A DNA stretch of 64,000 nt from Streptomyces sp. AP-93. GTDB taxonomy: Bacteria > Actinomycetota > Actinomycetes > Streptomycetales > Streptomycetaceae. Within the stretch, counting starts at the first letter, position 1, and each line of letters starts with the position of its first letter. Below, one piece after another: positions 34,460 through 43,345 of this stretch. A model generated the notes under the pieces. That model was not told where the DNA came from and ran no database searches. It was given only the letters and a program-made list of their open reading frames with translations. Position numbers and translations under genes: made by a program. Location: contig NZ_JALGBX010000023.1 in assembly GCF_022808175.1 (NCBI RefSeq), positions 1 to 64,000 of the forward strand, given 5' to 3'.

Positions 34460-35617
34460 TTGGGGCAGCTGACCGGCGGGGACCCCTCTCTGCTGCGGCG
34501 GATCAACTCCGCCGTGGTGCTGCGGGCCCTGCGCGCGGCCGAAGCGCCGACGCTCACTGACCTCACCCGGGTCACCGGACTCTCGCGGCCCACCGTAGAG
34601 GGAGTCGTCGAAGGGCTCATCGGGACGGGTCTGGTCGTCGAGGCGGGCGCCGAGGAGGGTGCGCGGCGCCAGGGGCGCCCGGCCAGACGGTTCCGCTTCC
34701 GCGCGGAGGCGGGGCACCTGCTCGGCGTGGAGATCGGCGCGCACCGGATCGCGGTGCTGCTGTCCGGGCTGGACGGCCGGGTGATCGGCGCCGGCACCAA
34801 GGAGGTCGCCGAGACGGCCTCCGCCGACGAACGGCTCGAGCGGGTCCGCGGTGCGGTGGCCGACCTGCTGCGCCGTGCCGGGGTACCGCGGGACTCCCTG
34901 CGGGCGGTCGGCGTGGGCAGCCCCGGGATCGTGGAAGCCGACGGCACCGTCCGCCTCGGCACGGCCCTGCCCGGCTGGACCGGCCTGCCGCTCGGGGAAC
35001 GGCTCCGGCGCTCGTTCCGCTGCCCGGTACAGGTGGAGAACGACGCCAACGCGGCGGCGGTCGCCGAGCACTGGAAGGGCGCCGCGACCGACACCGACGA
35101 CATGGTCTTCGTGATGGCCGGGCTCAGCCCCGGAGCGGGCTCCCTGATCGGAGGCCGGCTGCACCGCGGGTTCGGCGGGGCGGCCGGGGAGATCGGCGCA
35201 CTGCACCTGCTGGGGCGCGAGGTCACACCCGAGAAGCTGCTTTCGACCACCGGCGAACCGCTGCACCCGCTGGACGAGCGGGCGGTGGCGGAGGTCTTCG
35301 CGATGGCCAAGCGCGGGGACGTGGGGTCGGTGGCAGCGGTGGAGCGGTTCATCCAGCGGCTGGTCCACGACGTGGCCGCGCTGGTCCTGGCGATGGATCC
35401 GGAGCTGGTCGTGGTCGGCGGCTGGGCGGCCGGGCTCGACGGGGTGCTGGATCCCCTGCGCCGGGAACTGGAGCGGTACTGCCTGCGCCCGCCGCGCGTG
35501 GCGCTGTCCCTGCTGGGCGAGGCGGCGGTGGCCACGGGAGCGCTGCGGCTGGCGCTGGACCACGTGGAGGAAGAGCTGTTCGCGGTGGAGAAGACGGTCA
35601 CCGCCCGCCGCCGCTGA
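34460..35617 (+). CDS. ROK family transcriptional regulator
   Basis: A 385-residue protein. The N-terminal winged helix (about 12-65, RALRAAEAPTLTDLTRVTGL) is followed by a sugar-kinase-like ROK domain (VGVGSPGIVEADG; VENDANAAAVAEHW). The ROK zinc motif normally after GExGH is lost (here GEIGALHLLGREVTPEKLL, no CxCGxxGC cluster), and the first ATP motif is EIGAHR in place of DxGxT. It is thus a regulator with no kinase activity. TTG at 34460 follows GGGAGG with 7-bp spacing. Its likely effector is a sugar; the target is unknown. Confidence 0.9.
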   Translation: MGQLTGGDPSLLRRINSAVVLRALRAAEAPTLTDLTRVTGLSRPTVEGVVEGLIGTGLVVEAGAEEGARRQGRPARRFRFRAEAGHLLGVEIGAHRIAVLLSGLDGRVIGAGTKEVAETASADERLERVRGAVADLLRRAGVPRDSLRAVGVGSPGIVEADGTVRLGTALPGWTGLPLGERLRRSFRCPVQVENDANAAAVAEHWKGAATDTDDMVFVMAGLSPGAGSLIGGRLHRGFGGAAGEIGALHLLGREVTPEKLLSTTGEPLHPLDERAVAEVFAMAKRGDVGSVAAVERFIQRLVHDVAALVLAMDPELVVVGGWAAGLDGVLDPLRRELERYCLRPPRVALSLLGEAAVATGALRLALDHVEEELFAVEKTVTARRR

Positions 35618-35817
35618 TCCTTCCGGGGCGGTACGGATGCCTGCCCCGCCGGGGGTTGTGGATGGGCGTACACGCCGCCGCTCAGAGCTCGGCGCGCCCG
35701 CCGCCATCCTGGTCCCGGTCCCGGTCCCGGTCAGGGATCCTGACCGGGCGGTGCTGGCCGGTCCACCCGCCGCCCCGGACGTCGGTCCGGGCGAGGTGCG
35801 GCGTTGCGATGCGAGGT

Positions 35818-35888
35818 CCCCTGCCCGCCCTTCGCCCGTTCCCCGGGCTCTGCCCGGACCCGGTCCTCAAACGCCGGACGGGCTGAGG
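35818..35888. repeat. Composite intergenic repeat, copy A
   Basis: Two segments, CCCGCCCTTCGCCCGTTCCC (35824-35843) and CCTCAAACGCCGGACGGGCTG (about 35865-35885), recur in the same relative order, on the opposite strand, at 62071-62198. The surrounding gap 35618-36018 has no gene; it also holds (GGTCCC)n-like and GGGGCCTGCCCC repeats at 35707-35732 and 35905-35940. Confidence 0.75.
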
Positions 35889-36018
35889 GTGGTCCGGGCC
35901 TACCCCCGGGGCCTGCCCCTGGGGCCTGCCCCAGGGGGCGCCGCATCGAGGCGTGAACGGCCGGCCCGTGGGGCCACCACTTCGAGGCGGCCCCGGTCAG
36001 GCCCCGGTCAGCAAGTGG

Positions 36019-36783
36019 TCAGGACGCGACCCGCGCGTCGTGCGTGATCTGCACGTCGCCCGAGTCGCCGAAGGTCAGCCGGCACGTGTCCGCCCGGTAG
36101 GTGGCCACCGAGACGGCCGCCGTGCCCGCCACCGTGAAGTAGCGGGTGGTGACCAGCAGGACCGGGGCGCCGGGCAAGCGGTCCAGTTCCTTCGCGTCCT
36201 CGGCGCGGGCGGATCCGAGCTCCACCGAGCGGTCCTGGCCGTCGAGGACCAGCTTCTGCAGTTCGCGCATGACGGCGCGGGCGCGCGCCGGACCGGCCGG
36301 GGCGTCGATCGCGGAGAGGCCCGGCACCGAGGAGGCCGGCACGTACAGCAGCTCGGCGGCGAGGACCTGGCCCTGCTCGACGCGGCTCCGGCGCACCGCG
36401 AGCACCATCTCGCCGGGGGCGCTCCCGAGGAGCTTCAGGAGAGCGGGGGTCAGCACGGCCTCCTCCGCCGCGTCCACGGGCTCCCACCCGTCGATGCTCT
36501 CGCCGGGCCAGCTGTGCTGCGACGCACTGCCGACGTCGACGCCCACGCGCGGCGGGGCGACGGTGGTGCCGACGCCGCGGCGGCGCTGGAGGCGGCCTTC
36601 GAGCTCGAGCTGCTCCAGGGCCTGGCGCAGGGTCGCCCGGGCGACGCCGAAGCGGGCGGCGAGCTCGCGCTCGTTCGGCAGGATCTCGCCCACGGCGAAG
36701 TCCTGGTCGAGCGCCTCACTGAGGACGGTCTTGAGGTGCAAGTACTTCGGCTCAGGCACCGATTCGAGCTGCGTGGTCCCCAC
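36019..36783 (-). CDS. GntR-family (HutC subfamily) transcriptional regulator
   Basis: A 254-residue regulator. The N-terminal winged helix (about 12-78, KTVLSEALDQDF, LPNERELAARFGVARATLRQ, RRRGVGTTVAPP) is the GntR fold. The C-terminal UTRA domain (about 100-240) with AVRRSRVEQGQVLAAELLYVP and TRYFTVAGTAAVSVATYRADT resembles HutC/DasR-type effector domains. ATG at 36783 follows GGAGG. Upstream are an A/T-rich promoter-like stretch (TTTATTAAA, 36843-36851) and the inverted repeat TTGGTC-AA-GACCAA. The effector is probably a sugar phosphate or small acid; target genes are not certain. Confidence 0.93.
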   Translation of the reverse strand: MGTTQLESVPEPKYLHLKTVLSEALDQDFAVGEILPNERELAARFGVARATLRQALEQLELEGRLQRRRGVGTTVAPPRVGVDVGSASQHSWPGESIDGWEPVDAAEEAVLTPALLKLLGSAPGEMVLAVRRSRVEQGQVLAAELLYVPASSVPGLSAIDAPAGPARARAVMRELQKLVLDGQDRSVELGSARAEDAKELDRLPGAPVLLVTTRYFTVAGTAAVSVATYRADTCRLTFGDSGDVQITHDARVAS

Positions 36784-36893
36784 CCTGACTCCTCCTGCTA
36801 TCGCCGCACTCGCCGTGTTCCAGCGGGAGTTCCGCGCCTTTGTTTATTAAAGGTTCCTGCACTATGCCTGCGACGATAGGACGGCGCATCCCC

Positions 36894-36907
36894 TTGGTCA
36901 AGACCAA
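36894..36907. promoter_or_regulatory. GntR/HutC-type operator candidate
   Basis: TTGGTCAAGACCAA is a 14-bp inverted repeat (TTGGTC / GACCAA) about 110 bp upstream of the GntR start. It resembles the DasR-type consensus around TGGTCTAGACCA. The rest of the gap 36784-37173 holds an A/T-rich promoter region near 36840 and GACGCC-rich simple repeats at 37115-37160, no gene. Confidence 0.5.
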
Positions 36908-37173
36908 TGCTCATCCCTTTGCCGGGCAGATCGGGCATATGCGTCAAGCTGTTCACGGGATGTTCGCGAGCACCGCGGAAGGCACGCGGAAGACGTCACG
37001 GAAGTCACCCCGAAAGCACCCCGAAGGCCAAAGTTCGCCCCCAGGGGCTACCAGGCGGTAACCAACCGGGAGACACTACTGACAAGCCGTCTCACACGAG
37101 CGCCGAAGCCACCCGACGCCCGACTCCGGACGCCGACGCCGACGCCCGACCCCGACCCCCGACGAGGAGCAGC

Positions 37174-38010
37174 ATGACCGCCACGGTCTCCTTCACGATC
37201 GATTCGCCCCTGGGCCCCCGCACCACCACCGCCGCCTACGAGCGCAAGGGCGCGGGCGAGCCGCTCCTGCTGCTCCACGGCATCGGCCACCACCTCCAGG
37301 CCTGGCACCCGGTGACCGACGTCCTGGCCGCCGAGTACGACGTGATCGCCGTCGACCTGCCCGGCTTCGGCGTCTCGGAGCCGCTGCCGCACGGGGTTCC
37401 GTACGATCTGGGCACCGTGGCCTCGGCGCTGAGCGCGCTCTGCGCGGCGCTCGGCATTGAGCGGCCGCACGTCGCGGGCAACTCCCTCGGCGGGCTGCTC
37501 GCCCTGGAGATGGGGCGCGTCGGCCTGGCGCGCTCGGTCACCGCCCTCTCCCCCGCCGGGTTCTGGTCGGAGGGGGAACGCCGCTACGCCTTCACCGCAC
37601 TGCGCGCGATGCGCGCCGGCGCCGGGGCGCTGCCCCGCTCCGCCGTGGAACGGCTCGCCCGCAGCGCCGCCGGACGCGCCGCGCTCACCGGCAGCATCTA
37701 CGCGCGCCCGGGCCGGCGTTCGCCCGGATCCGTGGTCGCCGAGACCCTCGCCCTGCGCGAGGCCTCAGGCTTCGAGCAGACCCTCGCCGCGGGCGGCTCC
37801 GTACGGTTCACCGCGGATCTGCCGGGCCTGCCCGTCACCATCGCCTGGGGCAGTCGCGACCGGCTGCTCCTGCGCCGCCAGGGCGTCCGCGCGAAGCACA
37901 CCATCCCCGGCGCACGCCTCGTACGGCTCCCCGGCTGCGGCCACGTCCCCATGAACGACGACCCGGCCCTCGTCGCCCGGGTCATCCTGGACACAACCAA
38001 GCTCGCCTGA
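37174..38010 (+). CDS. Alpha/beta-fold hydrolase
   Basis: A 278-residue hydrolase. LLLLHGIGHHLQAWHP is the oxyanion-hole HG region, VAGNSLGGLLALEMG holds the nucleophile elbow GNSLGG, IAWGSRDRLL the Asp and LPGCGHVPMNDD the catalytic His. There is no signal peptide, so it is cytoplasmic; substrate unknown. ATG at 37174 follows GAGGAG. It is divergent from the GntR gene across a 390-bp gap. Confidence 0.9.
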   Translation: MTATVSFTIDSPLGPRTTTAAYERKGAGEPLLLLHGIGHHLQAWHPVTDVLAAEYDVIAVDLPGFGVSEPLPHGVPYDLGTVASALSALCAALGIERPHVAGNSLGGLLALEMGRVGLARSVTALSPAGFWSEGERRYAFTALRAMRAGAGALPRSAVERLARSAAGRAALTGSIYARPGRRSPGSVVAETLALREASGFEQTLAAGGSVRFTADLPGLPVTIAWGSRDRLLLRRQGVRAKHTIPGARLVRLPGCGHVPMNDDPALVARVILDTTKLA

Positions 38011-38046
38011 TGGGGCGTTGACGGGCCGTCTGCCATCCGCATCAGT

Positions 38047-38068
38047 GTTCACGCATGGTTCGCGTGCG
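38047..38068 (+). promoter_or_regulatory. Possible PHO box upstream of phoD-type gene
   Basis: Two adjacent 11-nt units, GTTCACGCATG (38047-38057) and GTTCGCGTGCG (38058-38068), fit the direct-repeat form of Streptomyces PHO boxes (consensus near GTTCACCCGGC). They lie about 80 bp before a PhoD-type phosphatase, a typical PhoP target. TTGACG at 38018 may be a -35. Confidence 0.5.
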
Positions 38069-38150
38069 CGACGCGGGCGGTCCGGTGTGCGGCCGGTGTA
38101 CGGCGGCACACTGGTCCGGCCCGTCCCCGCCGGCCTCTGGAGACGCACCG

Positions 38151-39752
38151 ATGGCACCTCTGCCGCACACCCGACGCTCCCTTCTCGGCGGTTCCCTCGC
38201 CGTTCCCGTGGGCCTCGCCCTGTCCAGCGCCCTGACGGGCGCCGCCCTGACTACTCCCGCCCACGCGGCGGCGCCCGCCTTCGCCCGATCGGGCCGCCCG
38301 AACGCCTTCTGGGGTGTCCAGTCCGGCGAGATCACCGCCCACTCGGCCACCGTCTGGACGCGGTCCGACCGCCCCGCGTGGATGTACGTCGAGACCTCCC
38401 CGAGCGAGTCGTTCCGCTACGCCGTCCGCCACCACCGCGGCCCGCTGCTCGGCCCGGACACCGACTTCACGGGCACCACCACCCTGCGCGAACTCCCGCC
38501 CGGACAGCAGATCCACTACCGGGTGCTCCTCGCCGACCCCGACGATCCGCGTCGCACCGGCGAGCCGGTCCACGGCACCTTCCGGACCACCCCCGCCTCC
38601 CGCCGCCGCGACGTGCGCTTCCTGTGGTCCGGGGACCTCGCCGGTCAGGGCTGGGGCATCAACCCGGAGCTCGGCGGCTACCGCGTCTTCGACGAAATGC
38701 GGCTGCGGAACCCCGACTTCTTCCTCTTCAGCGGGGACACCATCTACGCCGACGGGCCGATCCAGGCCTCCGTACCGCTGCGCGACGGAACCCTGTGGCA
38801 CAACGTGACCACCGAGGAGAAGGCGAAGGTCGCCGAGACCCTCGCCGAGTTCCGGGGCAACTTCCGCTACAACCTGCTCGACGGCAACCTCCGTGATTTC
38901 AACGCCCAGGTACCGGTCCTCGCCCAGTGGGACGACCACGAGGTGCGCAACAACTGGTACCCCGGCCAGATCCTCGACGACCCCCGCTACACCGTGAAGG
39001 ACGTGGACACCCTCGCCGGCCGGGCCCGCCGGGCCTTCGGGGAGTACTTCCCGGTCACCGACCTGCGCGGCGGCCGCGACGAGGGCCGGATGTACCGGGT
39101 CATGCGCTACGGCCCGCTGCTCGACGTGTTCGTCCTCGACATGCGCACCTACCGCGACGCGAACTCCCCCGGCCGCCAGACCGACGACCCCATCGGCATC
39201 CTCGGCCCCGAGCAACTGGCCTGGATCAAGCGCGAGCTGTCGCGCTCCCGCGCCACCTGGAAGGTCATCGCCGCCGACATGCCGCTGGGCATCGTGGTGG
39301 CCGACGGGGCCGCGAACTTCGAGGCCGTCGCCCAGGGCGACCCGGGCGCGCCGCTCGGACGCGAACTGCAGATCGCGGAGCTGCTGCGCCACATCAAGCA
39401 CCAGCGCATCACCGGCACCCTCTGGCTCACCGCCGACGTGCACTACACGGCCGCGAACCACTACGCGCCCGAACGGGCAGCCTTCACCGACTTCGCACCT
39501 TTCTGGGAGTTCGTCTCCGGCCCCATCGGCGCGGGCGGTTTCCCCTCGGGCCGGCTGGACGCCACCTTCGGCCCGGAGATGGCGTACGTCCAGTCCGCGC
39601 CCTTCGCCAACATGTCCCCGTCCGAGAACCCCCCGTACTACGGAGAGGTCGAGATCGACGGGGACTGCGGCGAGCTCACCGTCCGACTGCGGCGCCAGGG
39701 AGGCGGCGTACTCTTCACCCGGACCCTGCAGCCCGGACGGGTGGGGCAGTAG
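38151..39752 (+). CDS. phoD: PhoD-family alkaline phosphatase, Tat-exported
   Basis: A 533-residue secreted metallo-phosphodiesterase/phosphatase. A twin-arginine signal (TRRSLLGGSLAVPVGLALSS) ends near ATTPAHAAA at about residue 40. The N-terminal PhoD_N domain (SGEITAHSATVWTRSDRPA) is followed by the metallophosphatase core with SGDLAGQGWG, SGDTIYADGP, AQWDDHEVRNNW and LWLTADVHYTAANHY carrying metal ligands. ATG at 38151 follows GGAGA; the longer frame lacks the Tat N-terminus. Probably induced at low phosphate (see the direct repeats at 38047). Confidence 0.93.
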   Translation: MAPLPHTRRSLLGGSLAVPVGLALSSALTGAALTTPAHAAAPAFARSGRPNAFWGVQSGEITAHSATVWTRSDRPAWMYVETSPSESFRYAVRHHRGPLLGPDTDFTGTTTLRELPPGQQIHYRVLLADPDDPRRTGEPVHGTFRTTPASRRRDVRFLWSGDLAGQGWGINPELGGYRVFDEMRLRNPDFFLFSGDTIYADGPIQASVPLRDGTLWHNVTTEEKAKVAETLAEFRGNFRYNLLDGNLRDFNAQVPVLAQWDDHEVRNNWYPGQILDDPRYTVKDVDTLAGRARRAFGEYFPVTDLRGGRDEGRMYRVMRYGPLLDVFVLDMRTYRDANSPGRQTDDPIGILGPEQLAWIKRELSRSRATWKVIAADMPLGIVVADGAANFEAVAQGDPGAPLGRELQIAELLRHIKHQRITGTLWLTADVHYTAANHYAPERAAFTDFAPFWEFVSGPIGAGGFPSGRLDATFGPEMAYVQSAPFANMSPSENPPYYGEVEIDGDCGELTVRLRRQGGGVLFTRTLQPGRVGQ

Positions 39753-39793
39753 GCGGAAGCCACGGCGGGCGGCCCGTCGACACGCCGGGATCT

Positions 39794-39825
39794 GAAATCG
39801 GCCGGAAAACAGGGCGAAATCGGCC
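39794..39825. repeat. Direct repeats upstream of the ACT-GNAT gene
   Basis: GAAATCGGCC occurs at 39794-39803 and 39816-39825, 22 bp apart (about two helical turns), in the gap between phoD and the ACT-GNAT gene. The palindrome CGTGATCACG lies at 39860-39869. Spacing fits a regulator binding one face of the helix. Confidence 0.5.
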
Positions 39826-39896
39826 AGATGGATCCTTAACCAGTCGGTCACAGATCGTTCGTGATCACGCAACACCCCTGCGTCACAGTGGTCTGC

Positions 39897-41366
39897 ATGA
39901 CTGAGCGTATTCCTGCCTCTGCCCAGCGTCCCCACCGTCCCCACCGCCACCACTGGCGCCGCGACGTCGTCGAGCTCGCCGCTCTCTTCTGCGCCGTCGC
40001 GGTCGCCGACGCCATCGCCAACCTGGTGGTGCACGGTCCCCGGGGCCCGGTCCTGCTCGTGGCCTCGGCCGTCGCACTCCTGATCACGGCGGCGTTCCAC
40101 ACCTGGTGGGCACGCCGCCACAGCCATGCGCCGCCGCCCACGGACACCGCGCCCACGGAACCTGCCACGGCGACGGACGCCAACGCGGACGGAACGGCCG
40201 GTACGGCCGATACGGCCGGGGCCGGTTCGGACACCGCGCTGACTTCCGCCCTGTGGCGGATGCGGACGACCGTGCGCGACGAGCCCGGCAGCCTCGCCGC
40301 GCTCTGCATCGCACTCGCCCGGAGCGGGGTCGACATCCTGACCCTGCAGACGCACCCGCTCCCCGAGGGCGGCACGGTGGACGAGTTCCTGCTGCGCGCC
40401 CCGCAGCAGCTGCCCTCCGCCGACCTCACCCGGGCCATCGCCGGCGCCGGCGGCCACAGCACGTGGATCGAGCGCGCCGACGCGCACGACCTGGTCGACA
40501 CCCCGACCCGCGTCCTGGGGCTGGCCACCCGCACCGCGCTGGACGCCGCCGAGCTGCCGCTCGCCCTGCGCCAGCTGCTCGGCCGGTGCACCATCCACTC
40601 GATCCCGGCGACCACCCTCTCCGGGCGCCCCAACGCCGGCGCCGACGCGCCCGTCGAAGGCGTCCTGGAGGCCACGGTCATGCGGCTGCGCGACCCGTCC
40701 GGCGGTGCGATCACCATCGAGCGGCCCTACCTGCCCTTCACCCCGACCGAGTTCGCCCGCGCCCGCGCGCTCGTCGAGCTGGACGCCCGGCTCGGACCGC
40801 GGGTCCCCCGCAGCCGGGACGTACTGACCCTGCCCGAAGGCAACGAGATCACCGTCCGCCGCGCCGACGGCTCCGACCTGCCCGCGGCCCGTGCCATGCA
40901 CGACCGCTGCTCGGAACGCACCCTCGGCCTGCGCTACCACGGCCCCGTCGCCGACGCCGACCGCTACCTCGGGCACCTGCTGAGCCCGCGCTTCGGCCGC
41001 ACCCTCGCCGCGACCACCGCCTCCGGCAAGCTCGTCGCCCTCGGCCACCTGCTCTGGGACGGCGACGAGACCGAGGTGGCGCTGCTCATCGAGGACGACT
41101 GGCAGCGCCGCGGCATCGGCTCCGAACTGCTGGGCCGCCTGATCGGGATGGCCGTCGAGGCCGGATGCGACAGCGTCTACGCCGTCACCCAGGCCTCGAA
41201 CACCGGCATGGTCGCCGCCATGCGCGGTCTCGGCCTCCCCCTCGACTACCAGATCGAGGAAGGCACCCTGGTGATCACGGCCCGGCTGGACGCGACCCCG
41301 GTCAGCTCCCGGCTGCCGTACGAGCTCCCGGGCGAACCCCGCGGCGTGCCCCGCAGCCAGCCGTGA
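39897..41366 (+). CDS. Membrane-anchored ACT-domain GNAT acetyltransferase
   Basis: A 489-residue fusion. Two hydrophobic helices (about 25-46 and 50-70) are followed by a Pro/Thr/Ala-rich linker (about 76-120), an ACT-like domain (about 125-195, with MRTTVRDEPGSLAALCIALA and ARSGVDILTLQTH), a middle region of about 100 residues and a C-terminal GNAT domain (about 310-445, with EDDWQRRGIGSELLGRLIGM). ACT domains bind amino acids, so acetylation may be ligand-gated; this is inference. I chose ATG at 39897 (MTERIPASA); GTG at 39861 is possible. Possible regulatory repeats lie upstream. Confidence 0.85.
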   Translation: MTERIPASAQRPHRPHRHHWRRDVVELAALFCAVAVADAIANLVVHGPRGPVLLVASAVALLITAAFHTWWARRHSHAPPPTDTAPTEPATATDANADGTAGTADTAGAGSDTALTSALWRMRTTVRDEPGSLAALCIALARSGVDILTLQTHPLPEGGTVDEFLLRAPQQLPSADLTRAIAGAGGHSTWIERADAHDLVDTPTRVLGLATRTALDAAELPLALRQLLGRCTIHSIPATTLSGRPNAGADAPVEGVLEATVMRLRDPSGGAITIERPYLPFTPTEFARARALVELDARLGPRVPRSRDVLTLPEGNEITVRRADGSDLPAARAMHDRCSERTLGLRYHGPVADADRYLGHLLSPRFGRTLAATTASGKLVALGHLLWDGDETEVALLIEDDWQRRGIGSELLGRLIGMAVEAGCDSVYAVTQASNTGMVAAMRGLGLPLDYQIEEGTLVITARLDATPVSSRLPYELPGEPRGVPRSQP

Positions 41367-41582
41367 GCCGGCCCCCGATTCCGACGCCAGCCCCAGCCCC
41401 AGCCCCAGCCCCGACTCCGAGCCCGAGTCCTCGACGAGTTCACCTCGCGCCGGGAAGTCGCCCGGGTGGAGACCATGCTGATCTTCCAAGATTGGGATTG
41501 CGGGCCGCTGCCGGCCCCTACGTCAGCAGGCTGAGGAGCTTTGGTGATGACGCGGACCCGTCCCGCATACGAAGATGGCCGC

Positions 41583-43325
41583 ATGTCAGACATCATCACC
41601 AGTGACAGCTCAGCACGGCTGCCCCGCCAGGTCGCCGATGCCTACGTCGACGACCTCATCGCCATCGACCCGATCACGGGCACCTATCTCGGTGTCGCCG
41701 CGAGCTCCGGCAAGCTCCCGGACCTCTCCCCCGCGGGCCGCGCGGCGGCCGCCGAACTCATCCGCACCACCCTCGCGCGCCTCGACGCCGCCGAGCGGCA
41801 GCCGGGCGCCGACAGCGATGTCGAGCGCCGCTGCGCCCGGCTGCTGCGCGAGCGGCTCACCGCCGAACTCGCCGTCCACGAGGCCGACGAGGACCTGCGC
41901 GCGGTCAGCAACATCCACTCCCCCGCGCACTCGGTCCGCGAGATCTTCTCCCTGACCCCGGCCGAAACCGACGAGGACTGGGCCGCGATCGCCGAGCGGC
42001 TGCGCGCCGTGCCCGCCGCCTACGCGGGCTACCGCGAGTGCCTCGCGCTCGGCCTGGAGCGCGGCCTGTTCGGGAGCCCGCGCCCCACCGCCACCTTCAT
42101 CGAGCAGCTCACCGCCTGGGCCGGCGAGGGCGACGGCGAGGGCGAGGGCGAAGCCGAGGGCGCCGAGAGCGAGGGCAAGGACGGCTACTTCGCGGAGTTC
42201 GCCGCCGCCGGCCCCCAGGCGCTGCGCACCGAGCTCGACGCGGCTGCCGCGGGCGCGACCGCCGCCGTCGTGGAACTGCGCGACTGGATGCGGAACGTGT
42301 ACGCCCCCGCGGTCGAGGGCAAGCCCGACCCGGTGGGCCGCGAGCGCTACGCCCGCTGGTCGCGCTACTTCAACGGCACCGACCTGGACCTGGACGAGGC
42401 GTACGCCTACGGCTGGTCGGAGTACCACCGGCTGCTGGCGGAGATGAAGACCGAAGCCGCCAAGATCCTGCCGGACGCCGGTCCCTGGGAGGTGCTGAAG
42501 CACCTGGACGAGCACGGCACCCACATCGAGGGCGTGGACGAGGTCCAGGCCTGGCTCCAGGGCCTGATGGACGAGGCCATCGAGAACCTCGACGGCACCC
42601 ACTTCGAACTCGCCGAGCGGGTCAAGCGCGTGGAGTCGCGCATCGCCCCTCCGGGCGGCGCCGCGGCCCCGTACTACACGAACCCCTCGGAGGACTTCTC
42701 CCGTCCGGGGCGCACCTGGCTGCCCACGATGGGCCAGACCCGGTTCCCCGTCTACGACCTGGTCTCCACCTGGTACCACGAGGGCGTTCCGGGCCACCAC
42801 CTCCAGCTTGCGCAGTGGACGCACGTCGCGGACCAGCTCTCCCGCTACCAGGCCAGTGTCGGTCTCGTCAGCGCCAACGCCGAGGGCTGGGCGCTGTACG
42901 CGGAGCGGCTCATGGACGAGCTGGGCTACCTCAAGGACGCCGAGCAGCGGCTCGGATACCTGGACTGCCAGATGATGCGCGCCGCGCGGGTCATCGTGGA
43001 CATCGGCATGCACTTGGGTCTGGAGATCCCCGCGGACTCGCCGTTCCACCCGGGCGAGCGCTGGACGGTGGACCTGGCGCAGGAGTTCTTCGGCCTGCAC
43101 AGCGGCCGGCCGGGCGACTTCGTCGAGAGCGAGCTGACCCGCTACCTGTCGATGCCGGGCCAGGCGATCGGCTACAAGCTGGGCGAGCGTGCCTGGCTGC
43201 TGGGCCGTGACAACGCGCGTGCCGCGCACGGCGACTCCTTCGACCTGAAGGCCTGGCACATGGCGGCGCTGTCCCAGGGTTCGCTGGGCCTGGACGACCT
43301 GGTGGACGAGCTGTCGAAGCTCTGA
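41583..43325 (+). CDS. DUF885 family zinc hydrolase
   Basis: A 580-residue, mostly helical protein of the DUF885 family, which resembles M2/M3-type metallopeptidases. The likely zinc motif is WYHEGVPGHHLQ, with a downstream glutamate in NAEGWALYAERLMDELG. No signal peptide is seen, so it is cytoplasmic. An unusual acidic Gly/Glu insert (GEGDGEGEGEAEGAESEG, about 182-199) interrupts the N-terminal part and comes from a short DNA repeat. Peptidase or ester-hydrolase activity is inferred. ATG at 41583 is chosen by conservation of the N-terminal region. The gap 41367-41582 has a CCCCAG repeat but no gene. Confidence 0.9.
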   Translation: MSDIITSDSSARLPRQVADAYVDDLIAIDPITGTYLGVAASSGKLPDLSPAGRAAAAELIRTTLARLDAAERQPGADSDVERRCARLLRERLTAELAVHEADEDLRAVSNIHSPAHSVREIFSLTPAETDEDWAAIAERLRAVPAAYAGYRECLALGLERGLFGSPRPTATFIEQLTAWAGEGDGEGEGEAEGAESEGKDGYFAEFAAAGPQALRTELDAAAAGATAAVVELRDWMRNVYAPAVEGKPDPVGRERYARWSRYFNGTDLDLDEAYAYGWSEYHRLLAEMKTEAAKILPDAGPWEVLKHLDEHGTHIEGVDEVQAWLQGLMDEAIENLDGTHFELAERVKRVESRIAPPGGAAAPYYTNPSEDFSRPGRTWLPTMGQTRFPVYDLVSTWYHEGVPGHHLQLAQWTHVADQLSRYQASVGLVSANAEGWALYAERLMDELGYLKDAEQRLGYLDCQMMRAARVIVDIGMHLGLEIPADSPFHPGERWTVDLAQEFFGLHSGRPGDFVESELTRYLSMPGQAIGYKLGERAWLLGRDNARAAHGDSFDLKAWHMAALSQGSLGLDDLVDELSKL

Positions 43326-43345
43326 TCACCTGACGCGCACCACGT

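Noticed and set aside
36840..37061. 73-residue plus-strand open frame upstream of the alpha/beta hydrolase
   Set aside because: It lacks the strong third-position GC bias of its neighbours, begins in the A/T-rich promoter region of the GntR gene and resembles no family.
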